Assembly (NCBI RefSeq): GCF_037482165.1
Contig: NZ_CP148048.1
Coordinates: 1,240,001-1,304,000, forward strand
DNA: 64,000 nucleotides
Origin: Parvimonas micra
GTDB lineage: Bacteria > Bacillota > Clostridia > Tissierellales > Peptoniphilaceae
Direction of reading: 5' to 3'
Below the pieces are notes generated by a model. It was given only the letters and a program-made list of their open reading frames with translations. It was not told the origin of the DNA and did not search any database. Every line of letters starts with the position of its first letter. Positions within the stretch are counted from its first letter, which is position 1. Positions 1-8,583 of the stretch are shown piece by piece. A program made the position numbers and the translations under genes.

Positions 1-912
1 TTCCATATTAACTGGATCTGAAAGATTTACAAGTCCAAAAAATTCTTCTGCTTTTTCAGTACCTATTTCAGTTAAGTTTGCCGTTTTATGTTTTTCATTA
101 ACTACAAAATCAACAGTTTCTTCTCTAAGTTCTCTGTTGTAAAAGTCTTCATTTTCTTCACTTGGATCTGCAATTCTTCCCTTTAAACTCTTTACAAATC
201 TATCAGCAAGTGCATATAAATCAGTTGATTGATCTCCTTCACCTGAAATAATAAGTGGAGTTCTAGCTTCGTCGATTAAAATCGAGTCAACTTCGTCGAC
301 GATTGCATAATTAAGTCCTCTTTGAACAAGTTCTTCCTTGTAAACAACCATATTATCTCTAAGGTAGTCGAAACCAAATTCTGAGTTAGTTCCGTAAGTA
401 ATATCACAATTGTAGTTTTCACGTCTTTCATCATTTGTAAGACCATGTAAAATACAACCAACTTTTAACCCTAAAAATTCGTGAATTTTACCCATCCACT
501 CTTTATCTCTCTTTGCAAGGTAATCATTTACTGTTACTATATGAACACCCTTACCTGTAAGAGCATTTAAATATGAAGGTAAAGTTGCAACTAAAGTTTT
601 TCCTTCACCTGTTTTCATTTCGGCAATTCTTCCTTCGTGAAGAACAACCCCACCAATTAACTGTACTCTATAATGTTTCATACCTAAAACTCTATAAGCC
701 GCTTCTCTAACTGTTGCAAAAGCTTCAGGTAAAATATCGTCTAAAGTTTCTCCATTTGCTAATCTAGTTTTAAATATTTCTGTATTATTTCTAAGTTCAT
801 CATCTGTTAATTTTGAATATTTTTCTTCGTAAGACATTATTTTGTCTACGATTGGATTTATCTTTTTAACTCTCTTTGAAGAAGAATTAAAAATATCACT
901 AAAAAATCCCAT
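1..912 (-). CDS. secA: Preprotein translocase ATPase SecA (N-terminal part; gene runs off the window)
   Basis: The first 304 codons of SecA, the cytoplasmic ATPase that pushes preproteins through SecYEG. The start MGFFSDIF, the Walker A segment MKTGEGKTL near residue 99, the [16 protein letters not shown] block and the Walker [16 protein letters not shown] near residue 207 are all visible, so this is nucleotide-binding domain 1 and the start of the preprotein crosslinking domain. The ATG at 910-912 follows an AGAGGTGAG ribosome binding site. The C-terminal motor half lies beyond base 1. Identification is very secure. Confidence 0.97.
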   Translation of the reverse strand, partial: MGFFSDIFNSSSKRVKKINPIVDKIMSYEEKYSKLTDDELRNNTEIFKTRLANGETLDDILPEAFATVREAAYRVLGMKHYRVQLIGGVVLHEGRIAEMKTGEGKTLVATLPSYLNALTGKGVHIVTVNDYLAKRDKEWMGKIHEFLGLKVGCILHGLTNDERRENYNCDITYGTNSEFGFDYLRDNMVVYKEELVQRGLNYAIVDEVDSILIDEARTPLIISGEGDQSTDLYALADRFVKSLKGRIADPSEENEDFYNRELREETVDFVVNEKHKTANLTEIGTEKAEEFFGLVNLSDPVNME

Positions 913-953
913 AACTCACCTCTATCTAAAAAATATATTTTCTCACAAGTGAT

Positions 954-982
954 ATTTTACCATAAATACTCAAAATTTACAA
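954..982 (-). promoter_or_regulatory. Sigma-A promoter of secA
   Basis: On the minus strand TTGTAA (977-982) and TAAAAT (954-959) are separated by 17 bases, with a TGG just before the -10. It lies about 40 bases upstream of the secA start. Confidence 0.6.
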
Positions 983-1029
983 ATTATAATAGAAAAACAA
1001 CTTATAATTTTTTGTTTACTGTTTCAATC

Positions 1030-1058
1030 TTGACTTTATTTTAAAAATCTTATAAAAT
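1030..1058 (+). promoter_or_regulatory. Sigma-A promoter of the THF riboswitch-folT transcript
   Basis: TTGACT (1030-1035), a 17-base spacer and TAAAAT (1053-1058). The predicted start falls just before the riboswitch at 1079, so the aptamer would form the 5' end of the folT mRNA. Confidence 0.65.
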
Positions 1059-1078
1059 ATTATAGTATTCGTGTGATA

Positions 1079-1195
1079 CCAATAGTAGCCTATTTTTTTA
1101 GGCAGAGTAGGAAACTTGCATTAAGTGTTACAAGATGGGATGTTGCTTGTAAACGAAGAGATTTCTCGTGGTTAGTTTTCGCATCCACTGTTGGC
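1079..1195 (+). promoter_or_regulatory. Tetrahydrofolate (THF) riboswitch
   Basis: The leader of folT carries the conserved THF aptamer blocks in order: GAGTAG (1105-1110), GCATTAAGTG (1118-1127), GGGATGTTG (1137-1145), CGAAGAG...CTCG (1154-1168) and GCATCCACTG (1181-1190). CCAATAG (1079-1085) can pair with CTGTTGG (1189-1195) to close the element, and a small CCTA/TAGG hairpin sits inside that closing helix. No terminator follows before the ribosome binding site, so control of translation is more likely than attenuation (inference). The gene behind it encodes a folate transporter, as expected for this class. Confidence 0.9.
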
Positions 1196-1217
1196 ATTGA
1201 TTTTTGAAAGGAGAAAA

Positions 1218-1748
1218 ATGAAAAAAAATAGGTTTACAACCACACAATTAGCTATCGCAGGACTTATGATAGCTTTAACAGTTATTTTGTCATATCAAAA
1301 TATTTATTTATTCCCTCCTAGAAGTGGAAGAATAACACTTAGATTTATACCGATGCTATTTTCTGGTATATTATTAGGACCTACACTTGGAACTATAATC
1401 GGTGGTGCTTCTGATCCATTGATATATTTCATGACCTTAGGTTCTCCTGGAATGTATTTTCCGGGATATATGTTTACAAATATGATAATGGGATTTTTCC
1501 CAGGACTTATACTTGGAAAAAATATTGAAAAAGAAAGTAAACTTTCTATAACTTTAAAAGTTGCACTTATTTGTATTCTTTCTTTTGTTGTTACAATCTT
1601 TTTAGACAGCTTTTGGCTTTCTGTAACAAGAGGTAAAGGATTTTGGTACTATGTTGTTTCAAGAACATTGCCAAATTTAATCCAAATGGGAATTACATTT
1701 GTTGCACTTTTAGTTTTAACTACAAGAATAAAAAAAACATACAGATAA
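1218..1748 (+). CDS. folT: Folate ECF transporter substrate-binding (S) component FolT
   Basis: A 176-residue membrane protein with about six hydrophobic segments, typical in length for ECF S components. The motif block RFIPMLFSGILLGP followed by GGASDPLIYF is characteristic of FolT-type S proteins, which bind folate and dock on the shared EcfAA'T module encoded elsewhere. The ATG at 1218 was chosen because AAAGGAG lies at 1207-1213; an upstream in-frame TTG at 1191 falls inside the riboswitch and is rejected. The THF riboswitch in the leader independently supports folate as substrate. A terminator follows at once, so the gene is monocistronic. Confidence 0.9.
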   Translation: MKKNRFTTTQLAIAGLMIALTVILSYQNIYLFPPRSGRITLRFIPMLFSGILLGPTLGTIIGGASDPLIYFMTLGSPGMYFPGYMFTNMIMGFFPGLILGKNIEKESKLSITLKVALICILSFVVTIFLDSFWLSVTRGKGFWYYVVSRTLPNLIQMGITFVALLVLTTRIKKTYR

Positions 1749-1782
1749 AAATAAATTAAGAAAAATCATAAACACGAATTAT

Positions 1783-1811
1783 AAACTGACTGCAATGATA
1801 GTCAGTTTTTT
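1783..1811 (+). terminator. Rho-independent terminator of folT
   Basis: AAACTGACT / AGTCAGTTT stem with an 8-base loop, followed by a T run. Confidence 0.85.
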
Positions 1812-1847
1812 TGTTCGTTATAATTTTTTTAATAAATCGTAAGCTCT

Positions 1848-2215
1848 TTTACAAGCAATGGTATTTCTGAAAGAAATCCTAGAAGATTTTTTATGTATCT
1901 TCGATACATTTACTTTTGCTAAAGCAAAAGTATGAGATCTCTCGACTTCGCTCGAGATGACGTTTTAGAGGCTTTACTTTGCTAATTGTTTTCACGTGAA
2001 TTAGTTTATTCTCTTTATAGGTAAATAAAGTTAGGGCTAGATTGTCTACTCTCGAGATGACGTGTAAGGAGCTTTACTATGCTAAGTATTTTGACGTGAA
2101 TTAGCTAATTCTCTTTACAAGTAAATAATCTAAGTTAGGGCTAGATTCGCTTCCCCTTCATTTCGGTCGAGATGACGTGTTAGTAGCATTTCTTTGCTAA
2201 TTGTTTTCACGTAAT
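1848..2215. repeat. Intergenic repeat cluster A (hairpin-rich, partly tandem)
   Basis: No gene between folT and arcA. From 1848 to 1943 is a block whose near-identical inverted copy is at 13211-13314 and part of which recurs at 23263-23313; it holds hairpins ATGTATC-ttc-GATACAT and ACTTTTGCT-aa-AGCAAAAGT. The 30 bases at 1932-1961 (with CTCGA...TCGAG) recur exactly, inverted, at 23471-23500. Then come about three roughly 100-base imperfect tandem monomers, each with TCGAGATGACGT, a TTTGCTAA-TTTTCACGTGAATTAG stretch and CTCTTTA-AGTAAATAA. The 14-mer GTTAGGGCTAGATT is at 2030-2043 and 2134-2147. Confidence 0.85.
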
Positions 2216-2334
2216 AAATTTACTTTTTTTTTCAAATAAAATATATTTTATTTATTATTTAAACTTACCAAAAAATATAATACAGAAAATGTAAAACTTT
2301 GTTTCGTATTTGTCAATATATCTATAAAAATGTA

Positions 2335-2363
2335 TTGTCTTTAAATATTTTATCTGTTATAAT
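2335..2363 (+). promoter_or_regulatory. Sigma-A promoter of arcA
   Basis: TTGTCT (2335-2340), 17 bases, TATAAT (2358-2363), followed 15 bases later by the arcA ribosome binding site AAGGAGGG at 2379-2386. Confidence 0.75.
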
Positions 2364-2390
2364 ATATTTAATAAGTTTAAGGAGGGAGCT

Positions 2391-3602
2391 ATGAAAATTA
2401 ATGTAAATTCTGAAATTGGAAAATTAAAATCAGTTTTACTTCACAGACCTCATAAAGAACTTTTAAACTTGACACCTTATTTACTTGATGAGCTTCTTTT
2501 TGATGAAATTCCTTTTTTGGATAATGCACAAAAAGAACATGATATGTTTGCAAACATTTTTAGACAAAATGGATGTGAAGTGTTCTATCTTGAAGATTTG
2601 TGTGCTGAAAGTCTTTATGATGACGGTATAAGAACTGCTTTTATTGAAGAATTCTTTGATAATGCAGATGTGCATGTAGAAAACGAAAAAAGATTATTAA
2701 AAGAATATTTATTTTCTATCAAAGACAATAAGGAATTAGTTTTAAAAATGATGGAAGGTGTTAGAAAAAACGAAGTAGATTTGAAAGAACCTTCAACTTT
2801 AAGCGAACTTATTTCAAAGAATGATTTTTTCATTTCAAAACCACTTCCTAATTTGTATTTTACAAGAGATCCTTTTTCATTCATTAAAGACGGAGTAAGT
2901 CTTCATACAATGTGGTCCGTTACAAGAAGAAGAGAAACTCTTTTTGGAAAACAAATATTTGAACATCATAAAGAATTTAAAGGAATTAAAAAATGGTATG
3001 ATAGAACAGATATTCCTTCAATTGAAGGCGGAGATATTTTAGTTTTATCTGAAGATGTTGTTGCTATCGGTGTTTCTCAACGTTCAACACCAATGGCTAT
3101 TGAAACTATTGCGAAAAGACTCCTTGAAGATGAAAATGGAGTAAAAACCGTATTAGCTTTGGTAATTCCAAACAACAGAGCTTTTATGCATCTTGATACT
3201 GTTTTAACTTCAGTTGATAGAGATTTATTCACTCTACACCCTGAAATTGAAAAGACATTAGAGATTTATTCACTAAAATTAGTTGATGGAAAAATAAAAG
3301 TTGAAGTTGAATCAACTGATATAGAAGTTGTATTAAAAAAGTATCTACATGTTGATAAAATTGACTTTATCCGTGAAGGAAAAGGCGGACTTTTAGATAC
3401 TCATAGAGAACAATGGTCTGACGGATATAACACTTTAGCTATAGCACCTAGAGAAGCTATCGTTTATGATAGAAATACTATAACAAATCAATTACTTGAA
3501 GAAAAAGGAGTAAAACTTCATAAGATTAATTCAGGTGAATTATCTAGAGGACGTGGAGGTCCAAGATGTATGAGTATGCCTCTATTTAGAGAAAACTTAT
3601 AA
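2391..3602 (+). CDS. arcA: Arginine deiminase
   Basis: Hydrolyses L-arginine to citrulline and ammonia, the first step of the arginine deiminase pathway that yields ATP and ammonia. The 403-residue length is normal. Visible family motifs are FTRDP (157-161), EGGD (212-215), GVSQRS (227-232), and the catalytic loop RGRGGPRCMSMPL with nucleophile Cys393. The start has an ideal AAGGAGGG site. The gene stands alone between its own promoter and terminator, while the partner enzymes arcB and arcC lie at 58.4-60.3 kb on the other strand. Identification is secure. Confidence 0.96.
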   Translation: MKINVNSEIGKLKSVLLHRPHKELLNLTPYLLDELLFDEIPFLDNAQKEHDMFANIFRQNGCEVFYLEDLCAESLYDDGIRTAFIEEFFDNADVHVENEKRLLKEYLFSIKDNKELVLKMMEGVRKNEVDLKEPSTLSELISKNDFFISKPLPNLYFTRDPFSFIKDGVSLHTMWSVTRRRETLFGKQIFEHHKEFKGIKKWYDRTDIPSIEGGDILVLSEDVVAIGVSQRSTPMAIETIAKRLLEDENGVKTVLALVIPNNRAFMHLDTVLTSVDRDLFTLHPEIEKTLEIYSLKLVDGKIKVEVESTDIEVVLKKYLHVDKIDFIREGKGGLLDTHREQWSDGYNTLAIAPREAIVYDRNTITNQLLEEKGVKLHKINSGELSRGRGGPRCMSMPLFRENL

Positions 3603-3614
3603 AAAATTTAAATT

Positions 3615-3639
3615 AAAGCACAGAATTTCTGTGCTTTTT
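3615..3639 (+). terminator. Rho-independent terminator of arcA
   Basis: AAAGCACAGA / TCTGTGCTTT stem with a 3-base loop and a following T run. Confidence 0.88.
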
Positions 3640-3658
3640 CTATTTCCTATTTTTGCAC

Positions 3659-3689
3659 AAAAAAAACAACGGATTTTTACCCGTTGTTT
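3659..3689 (-). terminator. Rho-independent terminator of ileS
   Basis: Read on the minus strand: AAACAACGG, loop, CCGTTGTTT, then a T run (the A run at 3659-3666). It converges with the arcA terminator. Confidence 0.85.
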
Positions 3690-3703
3690 TTCAATGTTTT
3701 TTA

Positions 3704-6700
3704 TTATACTCTTTCTACAAATAATTTTCCAACTTCTCCATTAAAATCAACTTCCTCTGTATTCAAATTGTCAACAAAAGTCAATTCAACACCTAAAGTT
3801 TCTTTCATTATAAATTCTTTGTAGTTTTCAACTGCTTTTTTCAATCTTTCTGAACATGCACATTTTATTATAATTTCATCAAGAACATCAAAATCAGCAG
3901 ATTTTCTCATTTGTTGTATTTTTGAAATTACTTCTCTTGCAAAGCCTTCGTCAAGCAATTCATCAGTTAAAGTTGTGTCTAAAATTACGAAAAGATTATT
4001 TTCCATAGTAACGTCAAAGCCTTCTTTTGCACTAACTTTTACATCAACATATTCTTTTAAGATTTCAGTTTCTTCTCCATTTAGATTTACAAAAACAGAA
4101 CCTTTTTCAAGTTTTTCTAAAAATTCTTTTGGATTTGTTTCATTTAAGAATTTTCCAAATTCTTTAATTTTAGCTCCTAAAATTTTACCACAAACTTTGA
4201 AATCTGGTTTTAACATATAATTCATAAAGCCTGATAAATCTTTTTCGAATACAACTTTTTTAACATTAAGTTCTTCCTTAATCAATTCTTCTAAGTCGCC
4301 AATTTTTTCTTTTAAAGCAAAATCAACAACTATTTCAGAAAGTGGTTGTCTAACTTTAATCTTAACTTTTTCACGACTTGCACGACCAATTGTTACAAGA
4401 TTTCTAACGATATCCATTTTTTCTTCCAATGCTTCATCAATTAAACTTTCATCACATTCAGGAATAAAATCTAAATGAACACTCTTCTTGTCAGTTAAAT
4501 TACGATACATTTCTTCTGCAACAAAAGGAGTAATAGGTGCAATAATCTTTGAAACTCCAAGTAAAATTTCATAAGTTGTATTGTAAACAGCTTTTTTATC
4601 ATCATCAACTTCTGTATTCCAAAATCTTCTTCTATTTCTTCTGATATACCAATTTGATAAATCTTCTATTACAAAATCAGAAATTGCACGAACAACCTTT
4701 GTAACTTCAAATTTATCCATATTTTCGTTATACATTTTCAAAAGATTATTATAACGAGACAATATCCATCTGTCTATTTCAGGTCTCTTATTGTATTCTA
4801 CAAAGAACTCTCTTGGATCTATGTCATCTGTTCCTGAATAAAGTTGGAAGAAATTATAAGTATTTTTGAAAGATCTGAAGAATTTGCTTTCAATTTCTCT
4901 AAGTCCTTCAACGTCAAATCTAGTTGGAACCCAAGGTGGTGAAACATAAAGTGAATAAAATCTCACTGCATCTGCACCGTATTTATCAAACAATTCTATC
5001 GGATCAATTGTATTTCCACGAGATTTACTCATCTTCTTACCGTCTTTATCCAAAATCAAATCATTTACCAAAACATTTTTATATGGAGATTTTCCAGTTA
5101 TTAATGTTGAAATTGCAAGTAATGAATAGAACCATCCACGAGTTTGGTCAATTCCTTCACTAATGAAATCTGCAGGGAATAATTCTCCAAAGTTTTCCTT
5201 GTTTTCAAAAGGATAATGATGTTGTGCAAAAGGCATCGCTCCGGAGTCAAACCAAACGTCAATAACGTCTTTTTCTCTTGTCATTGTGCCACCACATTTT
5301 TCACATTTTAAATGAACATTATCAACATAAGGTCTATGCAATTCAATATTTTCATCAATATCTTCTATACTTCTTTCAGCTAATTCTTTTCTTGAACCAA
5401 CACTTGTACAATGTCCACAATCACATTTCCAAACATTAAAAGGAGTTCCCCAATATCTTGAACGGCTAATTGCCCAGTCATTTAAGTTTTCAAGCCAGTT
5501 TGCAAATCTCTTTTCTCCAACAAAGTCAGGATAGAAATTTACAGCCTTTGCATTTTCAATTAATTTATCTTTATATTTAGTAACTTCAATATACCAAGAT
5601 GGTTTTGAATAATAAATTAAAGGTGTATGACATCTCCAACAATGTGGATAATTATGTTCAACCTTTTGTTTTTTCAATGCCTTATTATTTTCAAAAAGAT
5701 ATGTGATAATATCAGCGTCACATTCCATAACTGGTCTACCTTCATATCTTGTAGTGCTGAATTTTCCTTCTTCATTAACAGGATTAATCAAAGGAAGATT
5801 GTATCTTCTTCCTGTTTGATAATCATCTTCCCCGAAAGCTGGAGCACTATGAACGATACCTGTACCGTCTTCAACAGTTACATAGTCAGCAAGAGTTACA
5901 AAAAATGCTTTTTGTTTTACGTCAATTTCAGGAATAAGTTGTTCATATTCCCAATATTCCATATCTTTTCCTAAGAATTTTTCGACAACTTCATAATCTT
6001 CTCCTAAAACTTTAGTTGCTAAATTTTCCGCTAAATAATAATATTCATCTTTATATTTTACCTTTACATAGGTTACATTAGGATTAACAGTCAAAGCAAC
6101 ATTAGAAGGAAGAGTCCAAGGTGTTGTTGTCCAAGCAATAAAATAAGCATCTTCATCTTTCTTCTTAAATTTTGCATAAACTGTTGTAGTCTTAATCATT
6201 TCATAACCTTGAGCTACTTCGTGAGATGCAAGACCAGTTCCACAACGTGGACAATATGGTAGAATCTTTGCTCCCTCATACATTAAACCTTTTTTAAAAA
6301 TCTCATTCAAAAGATTCCAAACAGATTCAATATAATTGTTGTCAAGAGTGATGTAAGGATTGTTCATATCAGCCAAGAAAGCCATTCTTTCAGACATTTC
6401 TCTCCATTTACTTTCATAAACGAAAACAGAATCTCTACATTCCTTACAGAATTTTTCTACTCCATAATTTTCAATATCTTTTTTGCTTGAAAGACCTAAT
6501 TTCTTTTCAACTTCAATTTCAACAGGTAGTCCGTGAGTATCCCAACCTGCTTTTCTCTTTACCTTAAAACCTTTCATTGTTTTATATCTACAAGTCATAT
6601 CCTTTAAAGTACGACTTATAACATGGTGAATACCGGGTTTACCATTTGCTGTAGGAGGACCATCATAAAAAATATAATTATCATGTCCCTCTCTTGAATT

Positions 6701-6799
6701 TACAGATTCATGCAACAAATCTATCTCATTCCAATATTCAGATATTTTCATTTCTCTATCCTTAACGGACTCTTTTGAAAGCTCTCTAAACTTTGCCAT
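3704..6799 (-). CDS. ileS: Isoleucyl-tRNA synthetase, eukaryote-like type 2
   Basis: Charges tRNA-Ile; cytoplasmic class I synthetase of 1,031 residues. That length, the GWDTHGLPVEIEVE block and the CPRCG-type Cys pairs fit the eukaryote-like IleRS2 group better than the roughly 920-residue bacterial type. PPTANG at 48-53 is followed by GIHH at 56-59 where most class I enzymes have HIGH: the first and third positions of the signature look swapped. The second signature KMSKS is near residue 590, and an anticodon-binding domain follows. The ATG at 6797-6799 was chosen because TGGAGGT precedes it; the ATG four codons upstream overlaps that site. An Ile T-box controls it. Confidence 0.95.
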   Translation of the reverse strand: MAKFRELSKESVKDREMKISEYWNEIDLLHESVNSREGHDNYIFYDGPPTANGKPGIHHVISRTLKDMTCRYKTMKGFKVKRKAGWDTHGLPVEIEVEKKLGLSSKKDIENYGVEKFCKECRDSVFVYESKWREMSERMAFLADMNNPYITLDNNYIESVWNLLNEIFKKGLMYEGAKILPYCPRCGTGLASHEVAQGYEMIKTTTVYAKFKKKDEDAYFIAWTTTPWTLPSNVALTVNPNVTYVKVKYKDEYYYLAENLATKVLGEDYEVVEKFLGKDMEYWEYEQLIPEIDVKQKAFFVTLADYVTVEDGTGIVHSAPAFGEDDYQTGRRYNLPLINPVNEEGKFSTTRYEGRPVMECDADIITYLFENNKALKKQKVEHNYPHCWRCHTPLIYYSKPSWYIEVTKYKDKLIENAKAVNFYPDFVGEKRFANWLENLNDWAISRSRYWGTPFNVWKCDCGHCTSVGSRKELAERSIEDIDENIELHRPYVDNVHLKCEKCGGTMTREKDVIDVWFDSGAMPFAQHHYPFENKENFGELFPADFISEGIDQTRGWFYSLLAISTLITGKSPYKNVLVNDLILDKDGKKMSKSRGNTIDPIELFDKYGADAVRFYSLYVSPPWVPTRFDVEGLREIESKFFRSFKNTYNFFQLYSGTDDIDPREFFVEYNKRPEIDRWILSRYNNLLKMYNENMDKFEVTKVVRAISDFVIEDLSNWYIRRNRRRFWNTEVDDDKKAVYNTTYEILLGVSKIIAPITPFVAEEMYRNLTDKKSVHLDFIPECDESLIDEALEEKMDIVRNLVTIGRASREKVKIKVRQPLSEIVVDFALKEKIGDLEELIKEELNVKKVVFEKDLSGFMNYMLKPDFKVCGKILGAKIKEFGKFLNETNPKEFLEKLEKGSVFVNLNGEETEILKEYVDVKVSAKEGFDVTMENNLFVILDTTLTDELLDEGFAREVISKIQQMRKSADFDVLDEIIIKCACSERLKKAVENYKEFIMKETLGVELTFVDNLNTEEVDFNGEVGKLFVERV

Positions 6800-6821
6800 A
6801 TATACCTCCATTTTTTCTATA

Positions 6822-7030
6822 AAAAAATCCCTAAGATAAGATCTTAGGGACGAAATTTTTCCGTGTTACCACCCAAATTATTTAAGATTATAATAATCTT
6901 AAATCACTCAAAAATCTTTAACGGGATTAACCAAAAAACTCCAAGTTGATACGAGTTTGCTTCATAAAATAGTTTGCACCTGACACTATCTCTCTGAGTT
7001 AATTCACAAGCTCCGTCCTCTTCATCGTTT
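6822..7030 (-). promoter_or_regulatory. T-box riboswitch (isoleucine) upstream of ileS
   Basis: On the minus strand the leader contains the T-box core GGGTGGTAACACGG (6861-6874) and an intrinsic terminator with stem TCCCTAAGAT/ATCTTAGGGA and T run (6821-6850). An ATC triplet lies in the expected specifier position (6948-6950, in CGT-ATC-AAC), matching isoleucine. Uncharged tRNA-Ile would stabilise the antiterminator formed with the GGTAACACGG strand and let ileS be transcribed (established mechanism of the class). Confidence 0.95.
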
Positions 7031-7049
7031 ATTATAAAATACGAGTATT

Positions 7050-7078
7050 ATTGTACTATAAAAGCATAAAAAAGTCAA
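7050..7078 (-). promoter_or_regulatory. Sigma-A promoter of the T-box-ileS transcript
   Basis: Minus strand TTGACT (7073-7078), a 17-base spacer and TACAAT (7050-7055), just upstream of the T-box leader. Confidence 0.75.
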
Positions 7079-7240
7079 ATATTTTATTCAATTAATTTAA
7101 TAAACATTCAAATTAACTTTTTATTTTAAACAATTTATAAAAGTTGTTTATTTTTCGATATTTCTCTTTTAATAATTATAAAATTATTAAAAATATTTAT
7201 TTATATTAAATTTTTCTTATTAAAACAAGTTAATTTATGT

Positions 7241-7285
7241 TTGTTATTCTAATTTTAAGGGTATTAAAATAAGTATATCTTATAC
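7241..7285 (+). promoter_or_regulatory. Promoter and candidate operator of the glutathione peroxidase gene
   Basis: TTGTTA (7241-7246), an 18-base spacer and TAAAAT (7265-7270). Directly after the -10 is an inverted repeat GTATA-tct-TATAC (7273-7285) that could bind a repressor; which one cannot be told from sequence. The rest of 7080-7240 is very AT-rich with no other signal that I see. Confidence 0.45.
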
Positions 7286-7303
7286 ATATTATCGGAGGTA
7301 GAA

Positions 7304-7780
7304 ATGAATATTTATGATTTTAAAGTAAATGACATTGATGGAAATGAAGTTTCAATGGAACAATTTAAAAACAAAGTTTTACTTATAGTAAATACAGCTA
7401 GCAGTTGTGGTTTTACCCCTCAATTTGAGGGATTACAAAAATTATATGACGAATATAAGAATAAGGATTTTGTAGTTTTAGGATTCCCTTGTAATCAATT
7501 TAAAAATCAAGATTCTGGATCTAATCAAGAAATTAAAACATTTTGTAGTATGAACTACGGAGTAACTTTCCCTATGTTTGAAAAAATAGAAGTTAACGGA
7601 AAAGACACTCACCCATTATATAAGTTTTTAAAAGCAAAAAAATCTGGTCTTTTGGGAAATAAAATAAAATGGAATTTCACAAAATTTCTTATAGATAAAA
7701 ATGGAAATGTCGTTTCAAGATTTGCTCCGCAAACTGAACCAAAAGATATTGAAAAACATATATTAGAACTGTTAAAATAA
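7304..7780 (+). CDS. Glutathione peroxidase family (thiol peroxidase, Cys form)
   Basis: A 158-residue cytoplasmic peroxidase of the GPx/BsaA family. The peroxidatic cysteine is in [11 protein letters not shown] near residue 36, a Cys instead of selenocysteine. The family blocks LGFPCNQF near residue 64 and [13 protein letters not shown] near residue 124 are present. The second Cys in LGFPCNQF makes thioredoxin-type reduction plausible (family knowledge, not proof). Start supported by GGAGGT at 7294-7299. It likely protects this probable anaerobe from peroxides. Monocistronic, with its own promoter and a terminator shared with the convergent ABC operon. Confidence 0.92.
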   Translation: MNIYDFKVNDIDGNEVSMEQFKNKVLLIVNTASSCGFTPQFEGLQKLYDEYKNKDFVVLGFPCNQFKNQDSGSNQEIKTFCSMNYGVTFPMFEKIEVNGKDTHPLYKFLKAKKSGLLGNKIKWNFTKFLIDKNGNVVSRFAPQTEPKDIEKHILELLK

Positions 7781-7784
7781 TTTA

Positions 7785-7817
7785 AAAAATGCATTGTCAA
7801 ATAGACAATGCATTTTT
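7785..7817. terminator. Bidirectional terminator between gpx and the ABC operon
   Basis: AAATGCATTGTC / GACAATGCATTT stem with A and T runs on both sides, so it can serve both convergent units. Confidence 0.85.
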
Positions 7818-8583
7818 AAATTTCTTTTCTATTTAATACAAAAATAGATGTAAAAATCATCAAAATTGTAAGTAATATTGTAGTTAAAATCGAATATCTA
7901 TAATCTGCAAATGATATACTTCCCTTAATTAAATTAATATTATCTGAAAATAGAAAAATTGGTAAAAACTTAGCTATTTTATCATACATTCCAATTAAAA
8001 ATTGTAATGCAACTGTTATAACTAAAGTTGATAAAGCTCCAACAGTATTTCTAAAAACAAAGCTTGCAAAACATTCCAAGATTATTAAAAATATTCCAAA
8101 TATCCAAATTGGGATTGAAGCCTTTATTGCAAGTAATATCTCAACATTTTCTTTAAATATATATGTTGTATATATGTTAAAGATTAAACAGTAAATAATC
8201 AAAGATACTGTCCATAGTAAAGAGGCAAAAACCATTTTAGAAATTACTATCTGAAATCTAGGCAATCCCTTTGCAACTAAATTTACTAATGTTTTTTTAG
8301 AAAACTCATTTACTATATAATTACTGAAAATTATAACTATAAATATAAAGCCCAGTTGAGTTACATTTTTAAAAAACTGTACCCATGAATCTATAAATGT
8401 AGGCTCTTGAAGTCCTTTAGCTAGCTCTTCTCCTAAAAATGATTTTAAAATTTCAGGAGAAATTTTTGCTGTAATAGGACCTAGAATACCAAGAAATAAA
8501 AATATAAAAGACATTATAAATAATTTTTTATTTCTAACACTTTCAAGATATTCTTTCTTTAACAATGCTATAAATATTTTCAT
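7816..8583 (-). CDS. ABC-2 type transporter permease
   Basis: A 255-residue integral membrane protein with about six hydrophobic segments. MKIFIALLKKEYLESVRNKK at the N-terminus is typical of ABC-2 permeases (an amphipathic helix before the first membrane segment). Its start overlaps the ATPase stop by 4 bases (ATGA), so the two are co-translated and probably form one transporter. It is the last gene of the GntR-led operon. The substrate is not evident; YtrA-type operons of this layout are often linked to cell-envelope stress (family knowledge). Confidence 0.85.
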   Translation of the reverse strand: MKIFIALLKKEYLESVRNKKLFIMSFIFLFLGILGPITAKISPEILKSFLGEELAKGLQEPTFIDSWVQFFKNVTQLGFIFIVIIFSNYIVNEFSKKTLVNLVAKGLPRFQIVISKMVFASLLWTVSLIIYCLIFNIYTTYIFKENVEILLAIKASIPIWIFGIFLIILECFASFVFRNTVGALSTLVITVALQFLIGMYDKIAKFLPIFLFSDNINLIKGSISFADYRYSILTTILLTILMIFTSIFVLNRKEI

